Source: Hexactinellida sp. DTS-2022
Lineage: Eukaryota > Porifera > Hexactinellida
DNA: 64,000 bases
NCBI GenBank assembly: GCA_028753945.1
Contig: JAPNXP010000014.1
Coordinates: forward strand, 2,790,001 to 2,854,000
Direction: 5' to 3'
Below, one piece after another: positions 51,698 to 63,597 of the stretch (positions are counted from its first letter, which is position 1; every line of letters starts with the position of its first letter). The notes under the pieces are model-generated. The model did no database searches, was not told where the DNA came from, and saw only the letters and a program-made list of their open reading frames with translations. The translations under genes were made by a program, and so were the position numbers.

Positions 51698-54193
51698 AGC
51701 CCTGTTAGATAGGATTCTGACCCGCAATACAAAATTATAATAGCGAATCCTTTGTGCGGGTCAAAATCCTACGATAGTCTTCCGTAGGATTTTGACCCGC
51801 ATTGATTATATTATTTTAATTATGATTGTATTATCGAGCCTATCTCGGTTTTCGCAATAACATTATTGAATTGCTATAAACATACCTTATTTTACGATAT
51901 TTTTGCTTTTCTAACCTGGATAATTAGTAAACTAGTGAAATCGATAATTATTCAACTTTGTTATGTGAACCAATGTTCCCAAGATATTTCTAACCTCAGA
52001 TCCATCGACTCTCTTTGTACGGGATACCTTTAGCAATAGTAGTGATTCTATTCGCATTGTTAATCAGATTTGAATTAAGTTTAATGAATAAGTAATAATA
52101 CAAAATTCATGACAAAGAAAATAGTATAAATACATTACTTTATTAAGAATAAAGAAAATATAAGTTCGAGTAATTATTAAACTGTGTCGAATAGATTGTG
52201 AAAGGTAGAAGCTTGTCCCTTAGGTTTCTGTAACTGCAATCTATATTCATACTTAAGTCCAACTCTCTAATTGAGCAGTTAATGAATTTGTGAGCTAAAT
52301 CTTCTACTCTATTTACCAATAACTCCATGTGTAAGCCATAATCTAGAAAGAAAACGAGTAATGTGTGGCCTCCTCCACTCCTACAGCCACAATCCAATCC
52401 TCTCCATTTATAATTTTATATACAGTAGAACTCGGTTAGTTCATACCTGTTTTAGTACGTACTTCGGCTTAACACGTACTAACTTGTATTAACAAAGTTT
52501 GTCAATTTATATGTATGTCTTTGTAGTGTCAAATACGTTCATACGTACACTCCGATAATAAAATTTTAGGCTTAATAATTATTGTAAGCATTGAATTTTA
52601 AGCTTTTGGAAAAATATTGGAAATTAAGCAATATTAATAAAATTAACTTAAGGCTAGGTTGAAGAATAAATATTATTATCAAGAGAATGTAAGGTTCACG
52701 AATGGACTGAATAAACCCATCTCAAATTTACGCACGTTCAGTTTGTTTACGTTCACATTAACTTCAACACCACCAGCGTTCGTTCAGTTCGTCTAGTCCA
52801 AGATCAATAAGTTCGTTAGTTACCTTTAAATCCCTGATTATTATAATGATTATGTTTAATATTGAATTGAGATTTATAATTTCAACATTCAATAAATTGG
52901 GCAAGTAAATAATTTGTTGGTTATTTAATTTTTAAGAATTATTAGTTAACTTCAGAACTTATTTCGACAAGTCCGTTATTCTGCGGGTGGTTGGCAGTAG
53001 TTCTTCTGGTGTCGACATTTAATTTCTTGTGGAAATCCTGAAATTCCTGAAGGAAGTATTTAAAAATGAATTTAAGTCAGCTACTCAAGTACACGCCACC
53101 ACTCTCACAAATCCAATGAAATTGTACTCATGTCGAAGTATTTGTATGCATTTGTAAATAAACACATTATTTGTTCATGAAGGTAGTACATAGTTATTCA
53201 TTAATAACTAACGATAATATTCACAATTTGGAAAGCATCAAAACTGCATAAAAATATACCTTGCTTGAGAATTCAGTTCCTTCATCATGTTGGAGGATTT
53301 TGGGTACACCAAATGATAGATAGATTTCCTGTAGAGTCTAGACAGTCCAATATTTCCTTTGATGTATTGGATTTGAGGGGTCTGGCGATTACAAATTTGC
53401 TCAAGTAGCATACGATACCAAAATAGCTGAAATCCAAATGCTGTGCGGAGCATATTGCAGACAAGATCTATGCCGCAATGATACCACGATTCTTCTGGAG
53501 GGGCGATGGACTTGAGTTCGCTCTGATGCTGAGGTAACAGAACGGCAGAAGTCTGGCAGGTGTCGCAAGTTTTGATCTAAAGACGAATACTAATTAATAA
53601 TGAATTCTATCGAAATTAATGCGAAAAGATAGCCTACAATTTTCCCGATGTCGTTGTAAATGCCACTCTAATCGTATTTATTTTGAATTTCGTTAATAGT
53701 AGTAATGATTCCGGGGTGAGTGGTAAAGTCAATATTGTCATTGATTTCTGTGTCAATTGGAATCTCCAGGTATTTCAAGGTTCCGTTCTTCTTCCTCAGG
53801 CTCTAAATAAAATATTGATTAGAAATACCAATCTGAAAATAATTTGAGAAATTATTACCTTCATCAGTTTTTGGTCTTGAAAGCAAATCCCCTTGCACTT
53901 CCTGATAAAATTCTTCTTCTTTTAGCGATCATTCTTGATTTCGCTAGGAATCTCATGCGTCTGGAGGTATCCAATACTTGACTGATACTCGCTCGCATCC
54001 ATAATAATCGTATATCTGAAAGTGGAAGTTGAAGATCTAGAAACAATAATAAAATTAGTGTAAGTAAAATCTTAGAAAGAAGCTTTTTTATAAGTAATCG
54101 AGATACTAGGGATATAACACAGATTATACAAAAATTAAATTGCGATTTGCGAGTCAGAATCCTACGCGGGTCAGAATCCTACGCAACAGCCCT
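51698..54193 (-). mobile_element. Integrase-bearing DNA element with tandem end motifs
   Basis: The left end AGCCCTGTTAGATAGGATTC and right end GAATCCTACGCAACAGCCCT are imperfect inverted repeats. GCGGGTCAGAATCCTACG-type units are repeated at both ends (51715-51800 and 54145-54185), some inverted to form a hairpin. A decayed, intron-containing integrase gene lies between them on the - strand. A lone Tigger-type end (CAGTAGAACTCGGTTAGTTC, 52423) shows a further insertion, and an unrecognised frame lies at 52143-52397. The element may be another Ginger-like lineage. Confidence 0.65.
53240..54050 (-). pseudogene. Integrase gene with apparent introns
   Basis: On the - strand three exon-like blocks are separated by short gaps with splice-like edges. 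Block 1 (about 53860-54000) ends LMK before GTAATAAT. Block 2 (about 53640-53802) follows a TTTATTTAG acceptor and encodes LKYLEIPIDTEI, then HPGIITTINEIQNKYD, and ends before GTAGGC. Block 3 (about 53255-53577) follows TCGTCTTTAG and encodes IKTCDTCQTSAVLLPQHQSE, ESWYHCGIDLV, then FSYFGIVCYLSKFVIARPLK and FGVPKILQHDEGTEFSSKV. H, C, C and D, D fit an HHCC finger joined to an rve integrase core across the second intron. One in-frame TAG in block 2 and a frameshift in block 3 mark decay. The C-terminal catalytic Glu is not found. Confidence 0.7.
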
Positions 54194-54447
54194 CTATCTA
54201 TATTGCTTGGCCCGTCAACTCAATTTGGTTAGGATTCACTGGAATCATCCTTGAGGTAGCTCTGGCCCTGGAGAGAATGAACACAGTGGTACACTACATA
54301 AAGAACTCGCCTAAAAAATGGGAACATTCAAAGATTTGTGACTCAGATGGAAGTAAGAGAATTTCAACGATACAATCAAGTGGCGAGCTGATAATTTGCT
54401 GATAATTTCCTCCAGAATCTCGAGACTTTCCATATGTACTTTTGCAT

Positions 54448-55713
54448 TAGAGGTGAGCGTAGTGTTCTAATTTGTCTTTAAGACTAACACAAACACGAAA
54501 CATGTGACACGAACACGACACGAACACGAATTCCACCACACCAATATGTCACGACACGAACCACGAACGTCAACACGAAACACGAACGTCAACACGAACA
54601 CGAAACACGAACGCCAACACCAAACACGAACACGAAACACGAACGCCAACACGAAACACGAACGTCAATTCGAAACACGAATATCAACACGAAATACAAA
54701 GTTGGAAATTAATGAATAAATATAATGAATTAAGGTTAAATTATGTCAGATTCTTGCAAAAAACACATAAATTTCATTTTGAAGTTAGGTGTATGATTTT
54801 CACATATATGATAGAAGACATTAATCTATGTCGAAACTGAAAACTAAATCGAATTGTCTTCTATAAACTTGATTTTATGGGGCGTGCAGTTTTATGGTGT
54901 TCCAAAAGTCCCATAGGGGGATTTCTTCCGACTCCTCCTGATAAGTGTGTCGTTTGCAAGATCAGTATTAGCTAAAGACATATTATGTGCGATATATCAC
55001 ATAGATCATCGTTATGGGCGGTTGGTGGCCGGTTTAGAATTTTGATTTGTTCTAACTAAATAAAATTGCGACCTTTTGAACTAAAAAAATGATTAAAAAG
55101 GTCATGTTTTTATGCGATATTTCATAAAATGTTTGAAAAAATAAATTCGGAGTTATAATGCAAAAATGTTTACCGACTACCAACTCCGTTCGCTTATAAT
55201 ATTTCAATATTGATTCTGATAACAAACATTGATGGCCGCATTGCCAAATACCGCATAATAACGACCACCACTTTTGGAAATCGCTCTATGGGAGATTTGT
55301 ATTAGCCAAATTTTGAAACCCACAAAAAATACAAAGTATAATAGATAGAGACATTTTCTTTTTGGTTTATTGCTTTGTATCGTATAGGGATCTATTTCTC
55401 ACAATTACAGATTAATACAAGAAATTTCATTCACCTGGAGTAATTTAATACAATAACTTGTATACCACAAGTATTGTATAATATTAACAACAAAACTCCC
55501 ATGAAACTTTAACCGAACACGACACGAACACGACACGATACATGAACTTTGAACACGAAAACGACACGAACACGAAGATCTTTGAACAACACGACACGTA
55601 CACGACACGAGACATGAACTTTAAACACGAACACGACACGAACACGAAAACTTTGGCCTAAAACAAAACGAACACGAATTCGTGTCGTGTTCGTGTCTTA
55701 TCGCTCGACTCTA
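54448..55713. mobile_element. hAT-like non-autonomous element with CACGAA repeats
   Basis: TAGAGGTGAGCG at the left mirrors CGCTCGACTCTA at the right. Long arrays of GAACACGACACGAACAC occupy both ends (54480-54700, and 55510-55700, ending in GTGTCGTGTTCGTGTCTTAT). Flanks TTTTGCAT and TTTTTCAT differ at one base. Open frames through the arrays are repeat artefacts. Confidence 0.75.
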
Positions 55714-56459
55714 TTTTTCATCTCCGTAGTTTAAAGTTTTTTGCATATTCTATTGAATTTTTTTGCATGTCCACCCAATTCACAAAAGGTGCCAGAAAAG
55801 GAAAGCCACAGCGGGAGATGTGAAAATCTGGGTTAACTTTTTATATTTATCACTTTTCGCGGTAGGCAGCAGCCCAGCCAATGCGAATGCTTTGTATGAC
55901 GCCGTAAATACTTCGACGAGGTCATCTATACATCGGTGATGAACTCTTGGAAGGGGGGGCAAGGGCTCTCATAGAGCGTTATTCGAGACAATACATTGAG
56001 CTGCTTCGCTGCACGATTGAGGATGAGACACTTAATGAAATGCATCTAACCATGCTAGCACACTATTATGAGAGAGAACTCAATCTCGATTACCTACAAT
56101 TTTAGAGAAACATGTCGTTCGAAATGTGCCGCTAGGAGGATACTCAAGCGACAATTGGTACCTTGAGAAAGAAGCTCATTGACGAGGACGTTGTACTGAA
56201 GTTTATGATTCCTAGTACATATCTTGTGCGTGACTTTAGTGTGCCTGCCTGTGAGCACATGGGAGGATGAGGGTACATCCAGTATGTTGTGTAGAATTCA
56301 CGCATACTTGGGAAACAGTCAAAGACAACGGCGTCTAAACCACTGTTCAGTTTAGTCTGCTCACAAAGACAATGTGCACACCTTTGAAATTGACACTACT
56401 TTGGACGAGTTTGTAGATAAGACAGTACAAAAGAAGAATATTTTGTACCCAATGTGACC
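55714..56459 (+). pseudogene. Unrecognised degraded coding sequence
   Basis: A + frame at about 55935-56105 gives protein-like sequence (ARALIERYSRQYIELLRCTI, LTMLAHYYERELNLDYLQF) and continues after a stop with GTLRKKLIDEDVVLKFMIPS. Another frame near 56390 gives FEIDTTLDEFVDKTVQKKN. I recognise no family. It is probably a remnant of a transposon protein. Confidence 0.3.
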
Positions 56460-56640
56460 AGTGATGTCTCCGTTACTAGTAACGGAGTAACGGTAACAGA
56501 AAAAGTAACGGTAACGGGTGTTGAGTAGTAACGGGTGTTGAGGAGTAACGGAAACGGAAAAAAGAAACGGGTACGGACATCGGCGAGTAACTGTAACGGA
56601 AAAAGTAACGGTAACGGACATCCGTTACTTTTAACTAGTT
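56460..56640. repeat. GTAACGG-rich repeat, probable MITE half
   Basis: Starts CAGTGATGTCTCCGTTACTA and continues with at least ten copies of GTAACGG or GGTAACGG, then CCGTTACTTTTAACTAG. A matching outer right end is not found. Resembles hAT MITEs with repetitive ends. Confidence 0.5.
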
Positions 56641-56715
56641 ACCATTATTAATCTGTTATTACTCTTAACATTACATTATCGTTCACAGTAACCGTTATTA
56701 CGTTAAACCGTGACC

Positions 56716-56790
56716 TTCGTTATTTAAGGCCAATTCACGACTTAAAAAATTTGTACCATGGATTAGTTCGAAGTCCATTGTAAAACAGAG
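56716..56790. mobile_element. P-like terminal repeat, solitary (copy H)
   Basis: CGTGACCTTCGTTATTTAAG, GCCAATTCACGACTTAAAAA and ACCATGGATTAGTTCGAAGT reproduce the layout of the copy F and G ends. Directly after it a MULE begins (about 56791), so the P-like copy was replaced or split. No partner end is present downstream. Confidence 0.65.
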
Positions 56791-56867
56791 GGTACCTTTT
56801 TAGGGGGCGCTGCTTTAGTTCGAATTTTGAGGTTGTCATTAGTTAGAATTGTCTGAATTGCCACAAG

Positions 56868-57020
56868 TTCGAATTGATTTGTAGTCTATTGGAACAAGTT
56901 CGAATCGATTTGTAGTCTATTGGAACAAGTTCGAATTGATTTTTAGTCTATTGGAACAAGTTCGAATCGATTTTTAGTCTACTGGAACAAGTTCGAATCG
57001 ATTTGTAGTCTATTGTAATC
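56868..57020. repeat. 31-bp minisatellite, about 5 units
   Basis: The unit CTATTGGAACAAGTTCGAAT plus CGATTTGTAGT repeats about five times. Period and core AGTTCGAAT match 38229-38345, and both arrays are at the same end of MULE-RING relics. Confidence 0.9.
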
Positions 57021-57348
57021 TGTTCGAATCCATTGAAATTTGAAAGTCTTTGTTAGTTTTGGGGTTAATTTGAATCGACCGTTATCTATTGACACTTTTC
57101 TGAATCCTTTTTTAACAGGATTATATTGTATCAGGATTTACAACATATAATGTACAGTGTTTTTTGTAAACACTAGGCGAGTATATATTCTGAGAGTGTT
57201 TATCTTTTTGTATAATGGAGTACACAATTAAAGATTTCAAACGCGCTACAGGAAGAGTTTTTGCAACTTCAGATTGACACAAGTACATCAAATCCAATAC
57301 AAACACGAAATTCACTTACCTTAGATGCGTCTTATCTAGGACATTCAG

Positions 57349-57717
57349 ATGCAAGCAACAAGTAAACTGCAGCACGATATTGATAGGATCATATCTATGA
57401 ATCATCATAATCATGGTCTAAATGAGTATGAGTCAAATGCTAATGAGATAAAAAGAAAATGTAAAACGATTGCCAAGTACTCACAATCAAATCTCCGACA
57501 GACTTTTGATGATGTGACAAGGAATGATGAATTTGCAAGTGAGGTTTCGTTCAGAGAAGTTGAATCATCCATGTATCATGCACGAAGAATGTTGCAGCCA
57601 AAGATTCCATCTATAGCTTCAGAATTATGTGCTATGTTGCCTACAACGGCTTTTGGAGACAACTACAAGTTTTCTGTGACATGTGGCAATCAAACTGCAG
57701 TAGTTAAATATTTCTAA
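57349..57717 (+). pseudogene. MULE transposase N-terminal half (+ strand)
   Basis: After HHNHGLNEY, a probable end of the FLYWCH finger, the frame has KCKTIAKYSQSNLRQTFDDV, FREVESSMYHARRMLQPKIP and SELCAMLP, the linker between FLYWCH finger and catalytic domain in animal MULEs. It ends abruptly at GNQTAVVKYF, where the opposite-strand C-terminal half begins. The preceding array at 56868 places it at the 5' end of the element. Confidence 0.65.
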
Positions 57718-58860
57718 TCTGGCCTCTATTTTGTTACTGCATCTAGGGAAATTATGTCCTGCATTGACAATCCTCTCGCTACAATGGCCTCAAAAGCTAT
57801 AATGTCTGCAGGGAATGAAAACCAATGTGTTAGTTCTTTGAAAGAGACACACTACGCATATAGGTTCTGTGTTGGTATTTGATCATCTTCATCTTCAGAA
57901 AATTCTGATTCACTGGATGGAGGAAAATCTTACGCTTTGATATTCTACAGTATGGCTAAGAGATTGAAAAATTCCCATGGGTCTATTTCTCCATCACTGA
58001 GTTTTTGTCTCGGCCTGTTAATTTCCCTACCTTGACACCATCGACGAATTTAATTATCTGTCATTAATTAATTCATTGAGCTTTGTTATGAAGGTCCATA
58101 TTCGAGGGTGACTGCAGCTCATCCTTGATTTTAGTTAGAAGTGATAACTTTCTGCCCCATTATTTGTTGATTTATTAATTTCATGAATGGAGAGTTGCTC
58201 AGGCGATATTTGATTAAGCCAGCGTTTCTTGAAATATTTCATCAGCTTTTTCAATCTCGGAATGTCTTCAGTTGGCAGACAGGAACTTCGATCAAGGTAA
58301 AGTTGGGAATAATAGAGCAGCAGGCAAAAAAGGTATAGACATTAAAAGTTGTATAGTCTTAACAATATGGAAGTTCTTAAAACTCTGACTCAGTCCAAGT
58401 TTATGAGTCTTCGCCAAAATGCGTTGAGTGAAGTGAAATCAGCACCATAGACTTTCATTGTTGATAAAATTCCTTAAAAGCGTTCCGAGTAGCTGGTTCC
58501 CAATTGGACATCGAAGCTTTTGGTTGAAATTGAGGAACGTGTACAACTAAATCCTGTAAATTATCCGAGTAAAGTTCTTGACTCCTGGAAGTCATTAAGC
58601 AGTGGATTGTATGCATCGTATGTCTATAACAGCTACAAATATTGTCCATAGATAAACAAACTGAATGGGGACTGTCTGAAAGGTACCATCAAACAGGATG
58701 TTTGTCGCCTCACTGAAAAAACTCATCATTTCATCGGAGTAGAATATGACAGCTGTTTGTCCTCCGTGTTACCAATTATTAGTAATAATCCTCAATATAC
58801 GGGGAAGCTGACAGAAAATCTAGCAATGTTCGCAGTCAGCTTTTTCTCTTCAGATTATTA
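57690..58860 (-). pseudogene. MULE transposase catalytic part and RING finger (- strand)
   Basis: Reading on the - strand from about 58770: GGQTAVIFYSDEMMSFFSEA and NILFDGTFQTVPIQFVYLW (first catalytic Asp at about 58695). Then come decayed frames to STNNGAESYH (about 58145), SCSHPRIWTFITKLNELIND, and finally 57690-57850 with CVVCLFQRTNTLVFIPCRHY, a stop, GHC and FPRC, ending EARLEIFN. This is a RING finger homologous to that at 39.5 kb. It faces the N-terminal half at 57349-57717, and both halves include a GxQTAV block at the junction. Multiple stops and frameshifts. Confidence 0.72.
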
Positions 58861-58999
58861 TTATTCATCATCTCAGGTTGAAAATGGAACCTGGTAACTG
58901 TTAAAAATTTCACCGACGACGTCCTATTTAACAAAAAGCGATGACGTCATATTTAACGGTGATAAAAAATTCCATTTGATCATATACTTAATCTAAATA
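58861..58999. other. Unannotated spacer
   Basis: Contains TTTCACCGACGACGTC and GATGACGTCATATTTAACGG, a small imperfect inverted pair. No gene. Confidence 0.4.
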
Positions 59000-59081
59000 G
59001 CTCATCCGAAAGAGCTAGGAGAGTGATTTTCATATAGGACCTACCTGTTATACTAAAGAGTCAAAAGTTACGATCGTTTAT
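59000..59081. repeat. Left terminal inverted repeat of the 4.7-kb element
   Basis: Pairs with 63598-63686. The outer 16 bases form a stem of GCTC/GAGC. No other copy of this sequence is seen in the window. Confidence 0.85.
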
Positions 59082-59639
59082 TATGTTTATTATGGTTCCC
59101 ATTCATCGCTAGATTCCTCAGATGAGGGAAATTCTGAAACTTCACTTGTACTTGCATATGAACTACTATCATCAAGGTATTCTTCCACGTCTCTCTCTGA
59201 ATCATTGTCTTCACAGTCTGCAGCTGCTTCATATGTATCGTTTGTTATGTCTTTTCTAAATTTTGACTTTTCAATGTTCTTGTCAACTTTAGTTTCTTTG
59301 GTTATTTTGTTTGCTTTTGTTAAGTATCGACATCACTTTTTTTGGCTCTTGTACATCCCTATCCGAAGATTCATCGTCTGCAAACGTATCAACAACTTGT
59401 TCTTTCGCCTTGGGTTGCTTGTGCAATTTGGAGGCATCTGTCGGCCAATAAACCAATGCGGGACTATTTTCTGTGCATTGTCATTCCACTTCCATCCATA
59501 TTATTCTGGATTAAGCTGTTTGATTGCAATCTCCCCGCATTGTTGCCAAATAACTGTTTGAATTTGCGCTCTTTTTAATGCTTGTAGGAGAGAATCTGGA
59601 TCAGGTGGCAAGGACACAGTGGACTTCTCCTTTTGTTGT

Positions 59640-62600
59640 TGATACAACCTCATTCAGGTTTGAAGATAGCTTTCTCTCTTAATACCACCATGCATACGTG
59701 TAGTTATGAATTGCTTCAAATCTTCGATTTTCTGCTTGCACAGTGGCTCTTCCCCTTGCAGATTATGTAGTAAATAGCAATTGTGTGGAGCCTTTAATAA
59801 CTTATTAAAACAAGCACTTTCCCAACTCTGATAAATATGACTTTGTCACATCTGGTTAGCGAATAGAATGCTGGGAGAATGGCGCATACTGTCTTTCCTA
59901 AAAAAATTACAATTAAGCCAATATCAGCAAACCTTTCGTGGTCATATTTCATATACCATTTGTTAGTAATAGAGAAAGAATAATCAAAACGTCTGTGTCC
60001 TTTGATACCACTTAGTAACCACTACCACATCTTGCCCTGACAGGATTGCGTGCAGTACAAGTCGTGTATACGCTTCTTCGTGATTGCAATCGAAAAGCAA
60101 ACTATTACCAAGACTATATCCTGAATGTGTGCTCTTTGGATGACGATAAAGGGGCATGGCAATTTAGATCTTCCCTCTGGTGATTGAAGAAATTCTGAAA
60201 TTATCGCTATTAGATCCTCCTTGTTGTCGCCGCGATGAAAAAATCTTCCCAGCGCAAGCCTTGGAGCATTTTTTGGTCGACACTTTGAATGTGGGCTCTT
60301 GGACCTTGCTCCCCTCTCTCTTGTCGTGTCCCTTCTTTCACGCTCGTATCTTTGTAAGTGTCGTTGATGATTCCTATGCAAGATGGTTTTGTTTCCTTTG
60401 TGGTGTGACAAAATGAATGAGGCTCAGTTAAATTCTTTGAATGTTGTCGTTGGTTTCATTGATCATATACGTAGCAGCCATTCTATCAACAAACCATTCA
60501 CAATGCTGTTGAATGCTGTTAGTACACGACTCTGACTGCCTAAAAATGCATTCAGTTGTTGCAATTGCCAGTGGAACGGTTGTGAGCGGATAATTGAATG
60601 CTTCTTCCATGTTCACAGACTTTGAGACAATCAATCCAAAAGCTTGCCTAACCTCTTTTAACACCTGGATTGCCTTTGGTGCCTTCTTCCTTTTCTCTAA
60701 TCCGGTACAAACCTTGTTTCTTACAATTGGCTCAAAATAGCCCACACTTCCGTCAACAAGGCATTCTCAGGAAATTTTCATACAGTTTGTTGCGAATTTT
60801 GCAGCTCCCATCATATCATTCACTATATTCGATGGAATTTCAACCCCAGTGGCAAATGAACTTGGCTTGTCATATGAGAACGGATCTATGCCATATAGAG
60901 CAAGTTGTTTCTTTAGTTTTGTCACGTGTTTACTGTGAATTTTCTTACTTCCATTGCACAGTACCTTATACTTTGAGTAAGTTTTGAATGCAACCATATT
61001 GCGAAGTTTTCACGCAGTTTACAGTGCACATGAATAGTAAGCTCCCATGTGTTCACAGCAGAAATGTCATTGCTAAATCCAGCACGATATGGACCAGCAT
61101 ATCCTTTGTTAGTTTGTTCAAAAGCTCCATAATCAAGTCTCCGTGAATAGATGTAAACCTTTCTCCGGAGACGCTTGCACCAAAACCCCGTTCTGACTAG
61201 TGTTGAAAAGCTTGTTTGTTATCTGTGCACATGTTCTGGAGAAAGATATGCTGGTAACTACAGTAACGGCATAATTTTGATGATTTAATGCAAAGGTAAG
61301 GGAGAGCATTTCACGCTCAGCCTCAATATGCCTGCTCAGATTTCCTTCTCGCACTGCAGATATCATCGCCAGCATTGTGGATACATCTTTAGGGCACATT
61401 ATTGTGAAATGTCCTTCAGTGCCATCTTTGAAACTAAGAACACCAGAGACCAGGGCACTGAAAGAATTATGGCATAAAACCTGATTCAAAGATTCTTTGC
61501 TTGGATTTTGTCTAATAATTTTGATATTTTCTTTTAAGTCAGCATCAATATTTGTGTTCTGCTTTGTAATCTGTTCAATGCGGAACTGAACTAATGCATC
61601 AAAGCAATCTTTATGTAAACGCATGCATCTGTAATAGTGACGTCCCTCAAACGCTTGCTCTGCAGAGCCCTTGGCGATTATATCTGCATCAACACACCAC
61701 TGTTGCATACCTCTGAATGGTAACGCTTGTATAATAATCGTTGCATCACTCGTAATTGGTGAAACCCACCCATCAACAATAAAATATTCTTGTAAAGTTC
61801 TTTGTGCTTCCACAGTATGTGGCAAAGCTTGGCGTAGACTGCCTCGTCAGCATGAACAAAGACATGGTCAATCTCTAAATCCTTGATTAAATCTAGCATG
61901 GAATCCATATACTCTTTGAGCACAGGATAGTCTGGAGGTTCAGGTTTAACTGGCAGGTATCTTGGATGCATTTCGTTGGCATAGTATAGTAGATACCTAT
62001 AAAATATGCAAAAATATTTGATAAGATTCTAAAAACCTGGGGTATATTCACACAGTGGATGCCGGTTATAAGAACACCCTTGGGAGTAGCGATAGATGTT
62101 CTTATAATCGGCAACTACTTTACAAAAATTCAAGAGTGACTGCAAGTGACTGTATTATTATTATCTGCTTGTTGAAGGCAGTCCACGAGCCAAGTGGGTC
62201 AAAAGCATCAGAAATGTCTGCTACGCATCCTGCAACTGACCAAACTATGTCTTTCCGGAGACACCGTTCTAATTCTCCTGTGCAATCCGTTTCAACTTGA
62301 TTCTTAAATAAAGTGGTTCTACTTTTTTTCAAATCATGTAAGGGGCAGTTTCATTTGATAGATCTTCAGCTGCACTTGAAAAAGCTAGTGGGAATTCAAT
62401 TTGCTCACCAAAAGTTGGCAATATCCCTTCTGTCTTGGATGGTATTTGGAATAATGTACAATTGTATCGTGTGTTGTTCCCGAACCTGTTAATGTATTTT
62501 GACGGCTATCATTATTATTAAGAGTGCTGTGACATACTACACCTTTCCGCATATTTGGATACAAACATTCTCCTGCAATTACCATTCAGGCCCAATCCTG

Positions 62601-63070
62601 ATTTGGCAGGCGGATAGAAGTGTACGACGCAGAATGATTGCATTTGTGTAGGTAATCAATAGTTCCTTGCTTCCAGTAATCCTGTGATGAATCAACCTGA
62701 AAAGGAAAATATTTGCATTTACAATTTATCTATTTCGGCTCACTCAGCTGAGTCAGCTCTTTTCTAAGTTAAATATAGGAGAAAAGTAATGGACAACAAC
62801 AGCACAGAAACAAGACTAACCTAGAATGGCTTGTTTTGGAGAAGGTTGCTTTTCCAAAATTCTTGCTTCTGCCCTGCCCTCTGAACATCTGTCTATCCCA
62901 CCTTCGTTATATTTAATTTCAAACCATCAGTGTTCTTTGTCCCATAACAGTTTAAACAGATCTTCTTGTCATAGCTAACTTTCAAACGAAGATGCCTATT
63001 CTGTTGATCCTGTGGTGGATCCAACGTAAGGGAGTTTTCTTCACTTTCAATCTACCTTGGAGACTTGCTC
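59640..63070 (-). pseudogene. Decayed multi-exon gene, HEEA-TR / LPAF-CD family
   Basis: Read on the - strand, blocks appear in order: a zinc-like CLNCYGTKNTDGLKLNITK (about 62900-62960), then after a probable intron (donor GTTAGT at about 62820, acceptor TTTTCAG at about 62699) DYWKQGTIDYLHKC and SRQNTLTGSGTTHDT (62460-62500). 61678-61971 holds DHVFVHADEAVYAKLCHILW and LLMGGFHQLRVMQRLL. 61133-61825 holds QQWCVDADIIAKGSAEQAFE, EGRHYYRCMRLHKDCFDALV. 60428-60997 holds FEPIVRNKV, PLTTVPLAIATTECIF and CEWFVDRMAATYMI. The tail has CNHEEAYTRLVLHA (about 60045-60085), DTDVLIILS and LPAFYSLTRCD (about 59850-59880). These match, from memory, a very abundant uncharacterised invertebrate family whose C-terminus I take to be PIN/FEN-nuclease-like (HEEADTR, DTDV, LPAFHALTGCD). 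Frameshifts (for example near 61700) and stops show it is inactive. Confidence 0.65.
62052..62116. mobile_element. Small Tigger-like relic inside the 4.7-kb element
   Basis: CAGTGGATGCCGGTTATAAG and GATGTTCTTATAATCGGCA are inverted; the outer right end is decayed. Confidence 0.5.
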
Positions 63071-63597
63071 ATATCGTAGAGAGTAAATATTAATTTTAAT
63101 TCCAAATTTTAATCTGCATGAATTGTTTACAGCACAATTGGCTTAAGTAACCCCGAAATCTTCTCTAAAACGGTAGTAAAATATGTGCCTTATCTTGAAT
63201 ATCTATGTTTAGTTCTCTCCAATCCTTGGCATTTTATAAATTTATCAAAATCACTAGCGGTTATATTTCTATAGGCGTCCATTTTCCTCATTACTTCATT
63301 TCAAATTATACAATTTAAACTGTCCTTGTTTCTTGGACTGAAAAGAGGACACACATATGATATGACTTCTTTTCTGCTTCTTCCATTTTACTTGTGTCAA
63401 AACAATAGCAGAATAAATTATGTATCTCGACTTCCTCTAGCACCACCTTAGGAATCTATTTAATCTATGCTGGGTGAATGAGACTAGTAAATTTTGAGCA
63501 GGTGGTAGGATTACATACAAGTTATAGCAGTAAAGAAGGATTCAATTGCATTAATAATAGAATATAATAGAAAACCTTTAGAATAAACATACAGTAT

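Noticed and set aside
54480-55720. Open frames rich in Thr, Arg, Asn, His
   Set aside because: They are translations of GAACAC/CACGAA tandem repeats inside a non-autonomous element, not genes.
59205-59578. Two + strand frames of 118 and 78 residues
   Set aside because: They are antisense to the decayed - strand gene of the 4.7-kb element and have no family resemblance.
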